A stretch of DNA of 64,000 nucleotides from Marinobacterium jannaschii DSM 6295. GTDB taxonomy: Bacteria > Pseudomonadota > Gammaproteobacteria > Pseudomonadales > Balneatricaceae. The notes under the pieces were generated by a model. It saw only the letters and a list, made by a program, of their open reading frames with translations, was not told the DNA's origin and did no database searches. Position numbers and translations under genes: made by a program. Of the stretch, positions 33,359 through 41,513 are shown in pieces. Position 1 is the stretch's first letter, and every line of letters starts with the position of its first letter. The stretch spans positions 232,707 through 296,706 of the forward strand of contig NZ_KK211065.1 in assembly GCF_000620085.1 (NCBI RefSeq), read 5' to 3'.

Positions 33359-36300
33359 ATGTTTAAGGCGATTGATGCGCTACAGCCCGAGTTTATCAAC
33401 AAGCCATGTGCAGACATCTGGCCGCTGATCTCTCCGCTGTACAGCGTGGATGAAAGTGACTGGCTGAAGCAGCTGCTGCCCCTGGCAGAGCCTGCGATTG
33501 ATGAACTGGATAAAACAACAGAGCGCGCTACATCTCTGATTGAACAGGTTCGTGCCAATGACGGTGCGATCCATATGATCGACGCCCTGCTGCTGGAATA
33601 CAGCCTGGATACCAAAGAAGGCATCCTGCTGATGTGTCTGGCAGAAGCCCTGCTGCGTGTGCCGGATGCCGAAACGGCTGACGCGCTGATCCGCGATAAG
33701 CTGGGTGTGGCCGACTGGAAAAAACACCTGAAAAACTCTGATTCCCTGTTCGTGAACGCATCTACCTGGGGCCTGCTGCTGACCGGTAAAGTCGTGTCTA
33801 TGGACGAGAAGGAAGACGGCAGCCCTTCTGGCGCAATCAACCGCCTGGTCAACAAATTCTCCGAACCGGTCATCCGTCAGGCGATGCATCAGGCGATGAA
33901 GATCATGGGGCACCAGTTTGTCCGTGGCCGCACCATCGCCGAAGCCCTGAAACGCGGTAAGGCCTCCCGTGACCGTGGTTACACCTACTCCTTCGATATG
34001 CTGGGCGAAGCGGCGCTGACCTCTGCCGATGCCGATAAGTACTTTAATGATTATATGGCCGCCGTTGCATCGGTTGGCGAAGATACTTATCAGGGCCCAA
34101 GCCCACGCCCGACGATCTCAATTAAGCTCTCCGCCCTGCATCCGCGTTATGAGGTAGGTCAGGAAGCCCGGGTGATGGATGAACTGTTCGGCCGCGTACT
34201 GCAGCTGATCAAAAAGGCCCGCAGTCTGGATGTCGGCATCACCATCGACGCCGAGGAAGCGGATCGTCTCGAACTGTCACTGAAACTGTTTGAAAAACTC
34301 TACCGTGATCCAGCCAATAAAGGCTGGGGCAACTTTGGTCTGGTAATCCAGGCGTACTCCAAGCGTGCCCTGCCGGTACTGGCCTGGCTGGCTGCGCTGG
34401 CGGGTGAGCAGGGTGACCGCATTCCGGTACGTCTGGTGAAAGGCGCTTACTGGGACTCCGAAATCAAGCTGTGCCAGCAGCGCGGCCTGAGTGGCTACCC
34501 GGTGTATACCCGTAAAGAGGCTACTGATACTTCCTATCTGGCCTGCGCCCGCTTCCTGCTGAGCGATCAGGTCCGTGGCAAGATCTATCCACAGTTCGCC
34601 AGCCACAATGCCCATACCGTAGCCGCAATCTACACCATGGCACAGCACGGCGATTTCGAATTCCAGCGCCTGCACGGCATGGGCGATGCGCTCTACGACA
34701 CGGTACTGAGCAGCTTCGATGTCAATGTGCGTATCTATGCGCCTGTGGGTAACCATAAGGACCTGCTGCCCTACCTGGTACGCCGTCTGCTGGAAAACGG
34801 TGCCAACAGCTCCTTTGTTCACCGCCTGGTCGATGCCCGCTGCCCTGTGGAAAACCTGGTTGAGCATCCGGTAGTGACGCTGAAAGGTCGCAAAACCCTG
34901 CACAACAACCGTATCCCGCTGCCACGTCACCTGTTTGAAGACCGCCTGAACTCCCGCAGTGCCAACATCGAGATTGAGCACGAGTGGCTGTCCTACAAAG
35001 CCGGTGTGGATAAGTTTATGTCCCAGGCCTGGCTCGGTGGCCCGGTAATCAATGGTCAGCTGCGCGAAACCGGCGATTGCCATGGCGTCAACGCGCCTTA
35101 CGACAACAGCCATGTGGTGGGTCAGTTGCATTGGGCAGGCAGCTCAGAGGTCAATGAAGCGCTGGAGCTGGCACAGAACGGCTTCGCCGCCTGGAACGAT
35201 ACCCCGGTGGAACAGCGTGCTATCTGTCTGGAGAAAATGGCTGACCTGATGGAAGCCAATGAATCCGAACTGATCGCCATCTGCCACCGTGAAGCGGGTA
35301 AAACCATTCAGGATTGCATTGATGAAGTACGCGAAGCCGTGGACTTCTGTCGCTACTACGCCAATGAAGCCCGTGCCGGCATCGGTAAGCCACTGCAGTT
35401 TACCGCCTTCGATGGCAGCCAGCGCAATACCCTGCTGCAGGGTCGCGGTGTCTTTGTCTGCATCAGCCCGTGGAACTTCCCGCTGGCGATCTTCCTCGGA
35501 CAGGTGGTTGCCGCGCTGGTTGCAGGTAACACTGTGATCGCCAAACCTGCCGAGCAGACCAGTATTGTAGCGGTACGTGCCGTGCAGCTGCTGCTGGAAG
35601 CCGGTGTTCCGGCCGACGCGATCGCCCTGCTGCCGGGTGACGGTGCCACCGTTGGTGCGCCACTGACCTCCGACAGCCGTATCGCCGGTGTAGCTTTCAC
35701 CGGCTCTACAGAGACCGCTCAGCTGATCAATCGCTCGCTGGCTCAGCGTGATTGCGATCCGGTGCCGTTTATCGCCGAGACCGGCGGTCAGAACGCGATG
35801 CTGATCGACTCTACTTCCCTGCCAGAGCAGGTGGTGCGTGATGTGGTGCACAGTGCCTTTGCCTCTGCGGGCCAGCGCTGCTCCGCCCTGCGTGTGCTGT
35901 TTGTGCAGGATGTGATTGCCGATCGTGTGATTCCGATGATCAAAGGTGCAATGGCCGAGCAGGTTGTCGGCTACCCGGTAGCCCACAGCACCGATATCGG
36001 CCCGGTAATCGATCGCACCGCACAGCAGAAACTGTTGCAGCATATCGAACGGATGAAGAAGGAAGCCAAGCTGATCGCCCAGAGCGCTCTGCCGATGGAT
36101 GCGGAAAAAGGCACCTTCGTAGCACCAACCGCGTTTGAGATCAGCGGTATCGACCAGCTGGAAAATGAGCAGTTTGGCCCGATCCTGCACGTGGTGCGCT
36201 ATAAGGCGAAAGATCTGGATAAGGTGATCGACAGCATCAATGCCACCGGTTTTGGTCTTACCCTGGGTGTCCACAGCCGTAACGAACGCACCTGCAACCA

Positions 36301-36463
36301 TATCGCCCGCCGCCTGCGCGCCGGCAATGTCTACATCAACCGCGACCAGATCGGTGCGGTGGTTGGCGTACAGCCATTCGGTGGTCAGGGCCTTTCCGGT
36401 ACCGGCCCTAAAGCAGGTGGCCCGCGCTACCTGCCACGTTTCACCCGTGAAGTGACAGTCTGA
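33359..36463 (+). CDS. putA: Bifunctional proline dehydrogenase / P5C dehydrogenase, PutA core
   Basis: PutA oxidises proline to glutamate in two steps at the membrane surface. The 1034-residue protein has a proline dehydrogenase barrel (about 175-465) with IDAEEADRLELSL, RLVKGAYWDSEIK, ASHNAHT and RRLLENGANSSFVHRL. The aldehyde dehydrogenase domain (about 550-1030) has the nucleophile C841 in SAGQRCSALRV and E807 in AETGGQNA. It lacks an N-terminal DNA-binding domain. It ends soon after PRYLPRFTREVTV, where longer PutA proteins continue into a C-terminal domain; that domain is encoded by the next gene. putP follows. Confidence 0.94.
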   Translation: MFKAIDALQPEFINKPCADIWPLISPLYSVDESDWLKQLLPLAEPAIDELDKTTERATSLIEQVRANDGAIHMIDALLLEYSLDTKEGILLMCLAEALLRVPDAETADALIRDKLGVADWKKHLKNSDSLFVNASTWGLLLTGKVVSMDEKEDGSPSGAINRLVNKFSEPVIRQAMHQAMKIMGHQFVRGRTIAEALKRGKASRDRGYTYSFDMLGEAALTSADADKYFNDYMAAVASVGEDTYQGPSPRPTISIKLSALHPRYEVGQEARVMDELFGRVLQLIKKARSLDVGITIDAEEADRLELSLKLFEKLYRDPANKGWGNFGLVIQAYSKRALPVLAWLAALAGEQGDRIPVRLVKGAYWDSEIKLCQQRGLSGYPVYTRKEATDTSYLACARFLLSDQVRGKIYPQFASHNAHTVAAIYTMAQHGDFEFQRLHGMGDALYDTVLSSFDVNVRIYAPVGNHKDLLPYLVRRLLENGANSSFVHRLVDARCPVENLVEHPVVTLKGRKTLHNNRIPLPRHLFEDRLNSRSANIEIEHEWLSYKAGVDKFMSQAWLGGPVINGQLRETGDCHGVNAPYDNSHVVGQLHWAGSSEVNEALELAQNGFAAWNDTPVEQRAICLEKMADLMEANESELIAICHREAGKTIQDCIDEVREAVDFCRYYANEARAGIGKPLQFTAFDGSQRNTLLQGRGVFVCISPWNFPLAIFLGQVVAALVAGNTVIAKPAEQTSIVAVRAVQLLLEAGVPADAIALLPGDGATVGAPLTSDSRIAGVAFTGSTETAQLINRSLAQRDCDPVPFIAETGGQNAMLIDSTSLPEQVVRDVVHSAFASAGQRCSALRVLFVQDVIADRVIPMIKGAMAEQVVGYPVAHSTDIGPVIDRTAQQKLLQHIERMKKEAKLIAQSALPMDAEKGTFVAPTAFEISGIDQLENEQFGPILHVVRYKAKDLDKVIDSINATGFGLTLGVHSRNERTCNHIARRLRAGNVYINRDQIGAVVGVQPFGGQGLSGTGPKAGGPRYLPRFTREVTV

Positions 36464-36474
36464 GGAAAATGAGC

Positions 36475-37134
36475 ATGAGCTATAGCACAGAGATCCGGAC
36501 GGCACTGGCTGGCTGGGAAAAATGGAACGACCTGGGCGTTGCTGCCCGCGCGGAAATCCTGCGAGGCTTCGCCGCCTCCCAGGCTGCAGATGCCACCAAT
36601 CTGATCAACTGGCAGCTGGACAACGCCCTGCAGCGGATCGATGAAGTCCTCGAACTGCCGGGACCGACGGGTGAAGCAAACAGCCTGGCGACCTCGGGTC
36701 GCGGACTCTTTATCTGCGCCAGCGCCAGCAACAATCCGCTGGCCCTGATCGGTGAAATCTGCAGCGCACTGGTTGCCGGCAATGTGGCGCTGGTACTGGG
36801 CACAGAAGCTGAAGCGCTGGTGAAGCAGCTGCATGCTGCCGGTGTCGCCAGCGCCGTTGCCCTGCCGGAGGCTGCTCTGGAGAGCCTGCTGGAAGAAGAC
36901 GGTATTGCCGGTATCGCCTATTGCGGCGAAGCAACCGAGATCCGCCAGATCAACCGTCAGCTGGCCAGCCGTCCCGGTGTACTGGCGCAGATGGTGGCAG
37001 AAACCGATGCTGATCAGCTCAGCAGCATTGCCAGCCCGCACTACATCAACCGTTTTATCACCGAGCGTACCCGCTCGGATAACACCACTGCAGTGGGCGG
37101 AAATGCCACCCTGCTGGAGCTGGGTGCCGACTAA
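36475..37134 (+). CDS. Stand-alone PutA C-terminal (ALDH-fold) domain
   Basis: This 219-residue protein resembles the C-terminal domain of long (type B/C) PutA proteins. That domain has an aldehyde-dehydrogenase fold, no catalytic residues, and seals the substrate tunnel of the core. Visible matches are GPTGEANSL near 64, a nucleotide-fold stretch LVAGNVALVLGTEAEAL, and the C-terminal VGGNATLLELG, corresponding to the conserved AGGNASL end of PutA. It starts 11 bases after the putA stop. ATG 36475 is preferred over 36469 because GAGG is 9 rather than 3 bases away. A separate subunit completing a split PutA is the simplest reading (inference). Confidence 0.75.
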   Translation: MSYSTEIRTALAGWEKWNDLGVAARAEILRGFAASQAADATNLINWQLDNALQRIDEVLELPGPTGEANSLATSGRGLFICASASNNPLALIGEICSALVAGNVALVLGTEAEALVKQLHAAGVASAVALPEAALESLLEEDGIAGIAYCGEATEIRQINRQLASRPGVLAQMVAETDADQLSSIASPHYINRFITERTRSDNTTAVGGNATLLELGAD

Positions 37135-37144
37135 AACGATCCAC

Positions 37145-37172
37145 AGCCCCGCGCCGATCTGGCGACGGGGCT
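37145..37172 (+). terminator. Terminator of the putA transcript
   Basis: AGCCCCG and CGGGGCT pair around a loop with an inner CGCC/GGCG stem, followed by TTTCG. The T tract is short. Confidence 0.7.
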
Positions 37173-37197
37173 TTCGACTCCCCCGGAACAGTCGGCC

Positions 37198-37206
37198 TGT
37201 GCATAA
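37198..37206 (-). promoter_or_regulatory. DnaA box (perfect TTATNCACA)
   Basis: TGTGCATAA is the reverse complement of TTATGCACA. A second perfect box is at 37311 and a near match (TCATCCACA) at 37352. Confidence 0.45.
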
Positions 37207-37310
37207 CTGATTCAGCCTCAGGGATGAATAAGATTTGGCTTATTAACAGAATGACCGTTCCAATACGAAATAAAGTTTCGCATAATAGCCGCCCTTCAGA
37301 ATCCCTCTGT

Positions 37311-37319
37311 TTATCCACA
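37311..37319 (+). promoter_or_regulatory. DnaA box (perfect TTATNCACA)
   Basis: TTATCCACA is the canonical R1-type 9-mer. With the boxes at 37198 and 37352 it forms a cluster of three within 163 bases. Confidence 0.5.
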
Positions 37320-37389
37320 GCGGGATACGCTCTGTTTTGTCGCTAGGCTGCTCATCCACAGCCGTTATCCGACACTTATTTCGTTAGCC

Positions 37390-37422
37390 AACCCCTGAAG
37401 CCGCGCTCAGGCGCTCGGGGTT
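37390..37422 (+). promoter_or_regulatory. Hairpin in the putP leader
   Basis: AACCCC (37390-37395) pairs with GGGGTT (37417-37422) around a partly self-complementary 21-base insert. A second stem GGGT...ACCC with inner CCGC/GCGG follows. They may be part of the putP 5' leader, but the transcript start is unknown. Confidence 0.3.
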
Positions 37423-37518
37423 GTGGGTAACTGCCGTTCCGCTGAAGCGGTCGAGACCCGATTACGCTAACAATAATAGCAAGTCCCATAAGGGCTTCTC
37501 CCTGAGAGGAAACACAGA

Positions 37519-39015
37519 ATGATCGAAAATACCGGCGTGATTATCGCCACCTTCCTTGTCTATCTGGCCGTGATGCTGGGTGTGGGTCTCTACGCCTACA
37601 AGCGCACCGCTAACTCTGCCGATTACTTCCTCGGCGGCCGCTCTCTGGGGCCCTGGCCTGCAGCCCTCTCTGCCGGCGCATCTGATATGAGCGGCTGGTT
37701 GCTGCTGGGCCTGCCCGGTTACGCCTTCGCGTCCGGTATGGAATCCTTCTGGCTGGCGGCTGGCCTGCTGATCGGTACCTGGCTCAACTGGCTGCTGGTG
37801 GCCAAGCGCCTGCGCGCCTACAGTATCACCGCCAATGACTCACTGACCCTGCCTGAGTTCTTCGCCAACCGTTTTGAAGATAAGAGCAAGCTGGTTCAGG
37901 TGATCTCCGCCTTCTTTATCCTGCTGTTCTTCCTGTTCTATACCTCTTCCGGTCTGGTCGCTGGCGGAAAGCTGTTTGAGACCGTGTTCGGCCTGGACTA
38001 CACCACCGCAGTGATCATCGGTACGGTCTGCGTCGTTTCCTACACCCTGTTCGGCGGCTTCCTGGCCGTCTCCTGGACCGACCTGATTCAGGGCCTGCTG
38101 ATGGCCGCTGCATTGGTACTGGTACCGGTAATTGCAATTCAGGCCGACGGCGGTTTTGGCGTAATGCTCGATACGCTGGAAGCGAAGAATCCTGAACTGC
38201 TGACTATCTGGAACGACACCAAAGGCGAACCTCTGAGCGCGATTGCGATCATCTCGCTGGCGGCCTGGGGCCTGGGCTACTTCGGTCAGCCACATATCCT
38301 GGCACGATTTAAAGCCGTACGCAGCGCGGCGGATATCGCGGTTTCCCGCCGTATCGCCGTAAGCTGGACGGGTCTGTCACTGGTAGGCGCTACCCTGGTA
38401 GGCCTGGCAGGCAGCATCTACGTTGACAACCATATGGCCGGTGGCCTGGCTGATGGCGAGAAGATCTTCATGCTGCTGGTGAACGCCATGTTCAACCCGG
38501 TCATGGCCGGTATCCTGCTCGCAGCAATCCTGGCAGCCATTATGTCCACTGCCGATTCCCAGCTGCTGGTATCTTCCTCTGCGCTGGCAGAAGATTTCTA
38601 CAAACAGGTATTCCGTAAAGATGCCTCACAGAAAGAGATCGTGATGGTCGGCCGTCTGGCCGTGATCGGCCTGTCGATCGTAGCGCTGGCACTGGCCATG
38701 AATCCGGACAGCACCGTCCTGGGTCTGGTTTCCTACGCCTGGGCTGGCTTCGGTGCCGCCTTCGGCCCGACCCTGATCCTGGCCCTGTACTGGAAACGCA
38801 TGAACCGCAATGGCGCACTGGCGGGTGTACTGGTCGGTGGTATCAGTGTGGTTATCTGGAAGCAGTTGTCTGGCGGTATCTACGATGTCTATGAGATCGT
38901 ACCGGGCATGATCTTCGCCACTCTTGCGATCGTTATCGCGTCGTTGGCGACTGCGGCACCTACTCAGTCTGTTGAGGATAACTTCGACAAGTATCAGCGT
39001 AGCCTGAACGACTGA
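37519..39015 (+). CDS. putP: Sodium/proline symporter
   Basis: PutP imports proline with sodium across the inner membrane. The 498-residue protein has about 13 hydrophobic helices. Family motifs are YFLGGRSLGPWPAALSAGASDMSGW (seen as YFLGGRSLGP and LSAGASDMSGW) near 36-62, SLTLPEFFANRFED near 112, and AILAAIMSTADSQLLVSSSA, the sodium-site helix, near 335. It follows putA and the PutA C-terminal-domain gene, so uptake and oxidation of proline sit together. GAGAGGA lies before the ATG. Confidence 0.95.
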   Translation: MIENTGVIIATFLVYLAVMLGVGLYAYKRTANSADYFLGGRSLGPWPAALSAGASDMSGWLLLGLPGYAFASGMESFWLAAGLLIGTWLNWLLVAKRLRAYSITANDSLTLPEFFANRFEDKSKLVQVISAFFILLFFLFYTSSGLVAGGKLFETVFGLDYTTAVIIGTVCVVSYTLFGGFLAVSWTDLIQGLLMAAALVLVPVIAIQADGGFGVMLDTLEAKNPELLTIWNDTKGEPLSAIAIISLAAWGLGYFGQPHILARFKAVRSAADIAVSRRIAVSWTGLSLVGATLVGLAGSIYVDNHMAGGLADGEKIFMLLVNAMFNPVMAGILLAAILAAIMSTADSQLLVSSSALAEDFYKQVFRKDASQKEIVMVGRLAVIGLSIVALALAMNPDSTVLGLVSYAWAGFGAAFGPTLILALYWKRMNRNGALAGVLVGGISVVIWKQLSGGIYDVYEIVPGMIFATLAIVIASLATAAPTQSVEDNFDKYQRSLND

Positions 39016-39036
39016 TCCTGAGATTCACTTGATCAC

Positions 39037-39068
39037 AACAGCCCCGGTGTCACAGCCGGGGCTGTTTT
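39037..39068 (+). terminator. Rho-independent terminator of putP
   Basis: CAACAGCCCCGG and CCGGGGCTGTTTTG pair around TGTCACAG and end in a T run. Confidence 0.88.
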
Positions 39069-39281
39069 GTTTATGACGGTTCTAATAATGATCAGAGATC
39101 ATAAGCAGGTCGGAACAACGACCTGAGACCATAAAACAGGCAGGATCAGAAGCTTGATACGAGAGATATCTAATCGAAGATTGATCAGGACCTGTCGGTC
39201 TGATCAATCGAGGCCAGTATAACTGGAGGGGACAGGGCCTGGACGCAGCCCCTGAAAGCGAAGAAAAACCGCAAGATCTGA
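39069..39281. other. Intergenic region with two strong hairpins between putP and bfd
   Basis: CAGGTCG-GAACAA-CGACCTG forms a 7-bp stem at 39106-39125. At 39179-39209 GATTGATCAGGACC and GGTCTGATCAATC pair around TGTC with one bulged base. Neither is followed by a clear T tract on either strand. The segment is also unusually rich in GATC. A small RNA or operator is possible; no function is claimed. Confidence 0.45.
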
Positions 39282-39473
39282 TCAGCGTGCTTCGTAAGCC
39301 AGATCATCTTCAAAATTATGGCTACGCATTACCTGACGTGCAGCACTGACACACTTGCCACACTTCGAGCCCACATTCAGCTCCTTATTCAGATCGCGCA
39401 TAGAGCGGGCGCCCTGATCCAGCGCTTCGCGCACCTGGCGGTCGGTCACATCATTACAGATACAGATATACAT
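39282..39473 (-). CDS. bfd: Bacterioferritin-associated ferredoxin
   Basis: Bfd is a small [2Fe-2S] protein that donates electrons to bacterioferritin so that stored iron is released under iron limitation. The 63-residue protein has the four cluster cysteines C4 and C6 (YICICNDVT) and C38 and C41 (GSKCGKC), in the characteristic spacing. A Fur-box-like sequence overlapping a good promoter lies upstream, matching the expected induction by low iron. It is monocistronic. Confidence 0.95.
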   Translation of the reverse strand: MYICICNDVTDRQVREALDQGARSMRDLNKELNVGSKCGKCVSAARQVMRSHNFEDDLAYEAR

Positions 39474-39508
39474 GGGCGTGGCTTTCCGAAATCAACTTAA
39501 TTGCTGTT

Positions 39509-39538
39509 GATAATACTTATCATTAAGCTATGCAACAA
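39509..39538 (-). promoter_or_regulatory. bfd promoter overlapped by a Fur box
   Basis: On the minus strand TTGTTG (39538-39533) and TATTAT (39515-39510) are 17 bases apart. The plus-strand sequence GATAATACTTATCATTA (39509-39525) matches the Fur box GATAATGATAATCATTATC in most positions and covers the -10 element. Confidence 0.75.
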
Positions 39539-39710
39539 GACTCTCATCTTGAAGATTCTTCATGAAGCTGGCCAATTATTGTACTGCGCTTTGTACGCAG
39601 TCTTCAGACTACTCCACCGCAGGAGTTTTTGAATCATCTCTGCAGTCACGCCACAAAATGTCACAAGCCTGCCATACTGGAATTGATTGCATTGAAACAG
39701 GGGGCCCGCC

Positions 39711-41375
39711 ATGGATAACCGACAGACCACCGAATTGATTCCCGCCGAACTGAACCCGGAAGGGCTCAGAAACCTGAACGAACTGTTCGATTTCGCTTGT
39801 CGGAAATACGCCGACCGTCCCGCATTTACCAGCTTCGGCCGTACCCTGAATTTCGCAGAGCTCAGCAAACTCGCCAATGCCTTTGCCTGCTACCTGCAGC
39901 GCGATACGGAACTCAGGCCCGGAGACCGGATCGCGATTCAGCTGCCCAATCTGATCCAGTACCCTGTGGTCCTGTTTGGTGCCCTAAGAGCCGGATTAGT
40001 CGTGGTGAATACCAACCCCCTGTACACCAGCGCTGAAATGGAATACCAATTCAAAGACTCTGGTGCCAAGGCCCTGGTTATCCACAAAAGCATGGCGCAT
40101 AAAGCCGAAAAGATTCTTGGCAGCACCCGGATCAAAAACATATTCGTTACTCAGGTCGGTGATCTGCACGGCTTCGTCAAACGCACTCTGCTCAATGCCG
40201 CTGTGAAGTACGTTAAGAAAATGGAGCCGGCCTACAACCTGCCGCAAGCTCTGGATCTTCGTCCGGCGCTCGATAAATACCTGGACGAAACTCCCGACCA
40301 GATTAAGCAGGAGCCGGATGACCTTGCGGTGCTGCAATATACCGGCGGCACTACCGGTGTTTCGAAAGGTGCGATGCTCAGCCATGCCAATCTGGTCAGC
40401 AACTGCCTGCAGGGCTGCGAACGGATCAACCAGGCCGGTGACGACTGGGCTGAGACAGTGATATCACCACTACCGCTCTACCATATCTATGCTTTCACCC
40501 TGAGCCAGATCGTAATGCTCGCCGGCGGTCATAGCGTGCTGATCCCCAACCCCCGGGATATTGAGGGATTCGCTAAAGAGCTGAGCCACTGGCACCCCAG
40601 CGCCTTTCTCGGCCTGAATACCCTGTTCGTCGCCCTCTGCAACAACGCGACTTTCCAGCAACTGGATCTCAGTAAGCTCAAGGTCACCGTCTCCGGTGGC
40701 ATGGCGCTGACCCACTCCGCTGCCGAGCTCTGGCAATCAGTGACCGGCTGCCAGATTATGGAAGGCTACGGCCTGACCGAAACCTCACCGGCTGTGGCGA
40801 TCAACCCCTACGGTGCAGTTCAGGTTGGCACCATCGGCCTGCCACTCGCGGCGACAGAAGTCATAGTGATCGATAAAGAAGGCAAACCGCTCGCCAACGG
40901 TGAGATTGGCGAACTCTGCGTCCGCGGCCCCCAGGTGATGAAAGGATACTGGCTCCATAGCGACGAAAGCAGCGCATGCATGACAGCCGATGGCTACCTG
41001 AAAACCGGCGATATCGCCCAGATCCAACCCGACGGTTATGTCAAAATCGTCGACCGCGCCAAAGACCTGATAATCGTCTCCGGCTTTAACGTTTACCCTA
41101 ACGAAGTCGAAGACGTCATTAGCAGCCACCCCGATGTGCTGGAGTGTGCCGCAATAGGAATGCCCGACGCTCTGTGTGGTGAAACCGTCAAAGCCTATAT
41201 CGTGCGCAGCGACCAAAAGCTCAGTGAAGAATCGGTACAGAACTGGTGCAGGGAGCACCTTAGCGCCTACAAAGTGCCAAAAGAGGTGGAATTCATCAAC
41301 GAGCTACCGAAAACCAACGTGGGTAAAGTGCTAAGAAGGATGCTGAGAGAGTCAGCAGATAGCCATGCGGCTTAA
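39711..41375 (+). CDS. fadD: Long-chain fatty-acid-CoA ligase (FadD-like AMP-binding enzyme)
   Basis: This enzyme activates fatty acids to acyl-CoA through an acyl-AMP intermediate for beta-oxidation or lipid synthesis. The 554-residue protein carries the AMP-binding P-loop YTGGTTGVSKGA near 209, EGYGLTETSPAV near 350, GDIAQIQPDGY near 430 and the C-terminal lysine region PKTNVGKVLRR near 535. The length matches FadD rather than short acyl-CoA synthetases. The specificity is inferred. GGGGG lies upstream of the ATG. Confidence 0.88.
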   Translation: MDNRQTTELIPAELNPEGLRNLNELFDFACRKYADRPAFTSFGRTLNFAELSKLANAFACYLQRDTELRPGDRIAIQLPNLIQYPVVLFGALRAGLVVVNTNPLYTSAEMEYQFKDSGAKALVIHKSMAHKAEKILGSTRIKNIFVTQVGDLHGFVKRTLLNAAVKYVKKMEPAYNLPQALDLRPALDKYLDETPDQIKQEPDDLAVLQYTGGTTGVSKGAMLSHANLVSNCLQGCERINQAGDDWAETVISPLPLYHIYAFTLSQIVMLAGGHSVLIPNPRDIEGFAKELSHWHPSAFLGLNTLFVALCNNATFQQLDLSKLKVTVSGGMALTHSAAELWQSVTGCQIMEGYGLTETSPAVAINPYGAVQVGTIGLPLAATEVIVIDKEGKPLANGEIGELCVRGPQVMKGYWLHSDESSACMTADGYLKTGDIAQIQPDGYVKIVDRAKDLIIVSGFNVYPNEVEDVISSHPDVLECAAIGMPDALCGETVKAYIVRSDQKLSEESVQNWCREHLSAYKVPKEVEFINELPKTNVGKVLRRMLRESADSHAA

Positions 41376-41432
41376 GCGATGCTTTCAAGACGAGAATCTA
41401 CCTAAGAATCTATTCTCAATTGGCGTCAGGAT

Positions 41433-41464
41433 TGATGAGGTTCCTGAAAACACCTCATCATTTA
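41433..41464 (+). terminator. Probable terminator of the fadD-like gene
   Basis: TGATGAGGT and ACCTCATCA form a 9-bp stem with a 10-base loop followed by TTTAT. The T tract is weak. Confidence 0.55.
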
Positions 41465-41513
41465 TCGAGCTGATGATAAACTGGAACCATCTAACTTATT
41501 AGGATCGAAGCAA

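Larger units (their letters stand above)
37135..37518. other. 384-base intergenic region with DnaA boxes and several dyads
   Basis: It opens with the terminator of the putA transcript. It then holds two perfect DnaA boxes, a one-mismatch third, the dyads AATAAG-N6-CTTATT (37227-37244) and CGAAA-N5-TTTCG (37266-37280), and two larger hairpins (37390-37422 and about 37424-37465) close to putP. No coding sequence is seen. Confidence 0.6.

Noticed and set aside
33359..36463. Open frames on the minus strand across putA and other core genes
   Set aside because: They are long because of codon bias in the real plus-strand genes and have no family motifs or ribosome sites.
37135..37518. A chromosomal origin at the DnaA-box cluster
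   Set aside because: Only two perfect boxes, no strong AT-rich unwinding repeats and no dnaA/dnaN/gidA neighbours; DnaA control or titration is the more modest reading.
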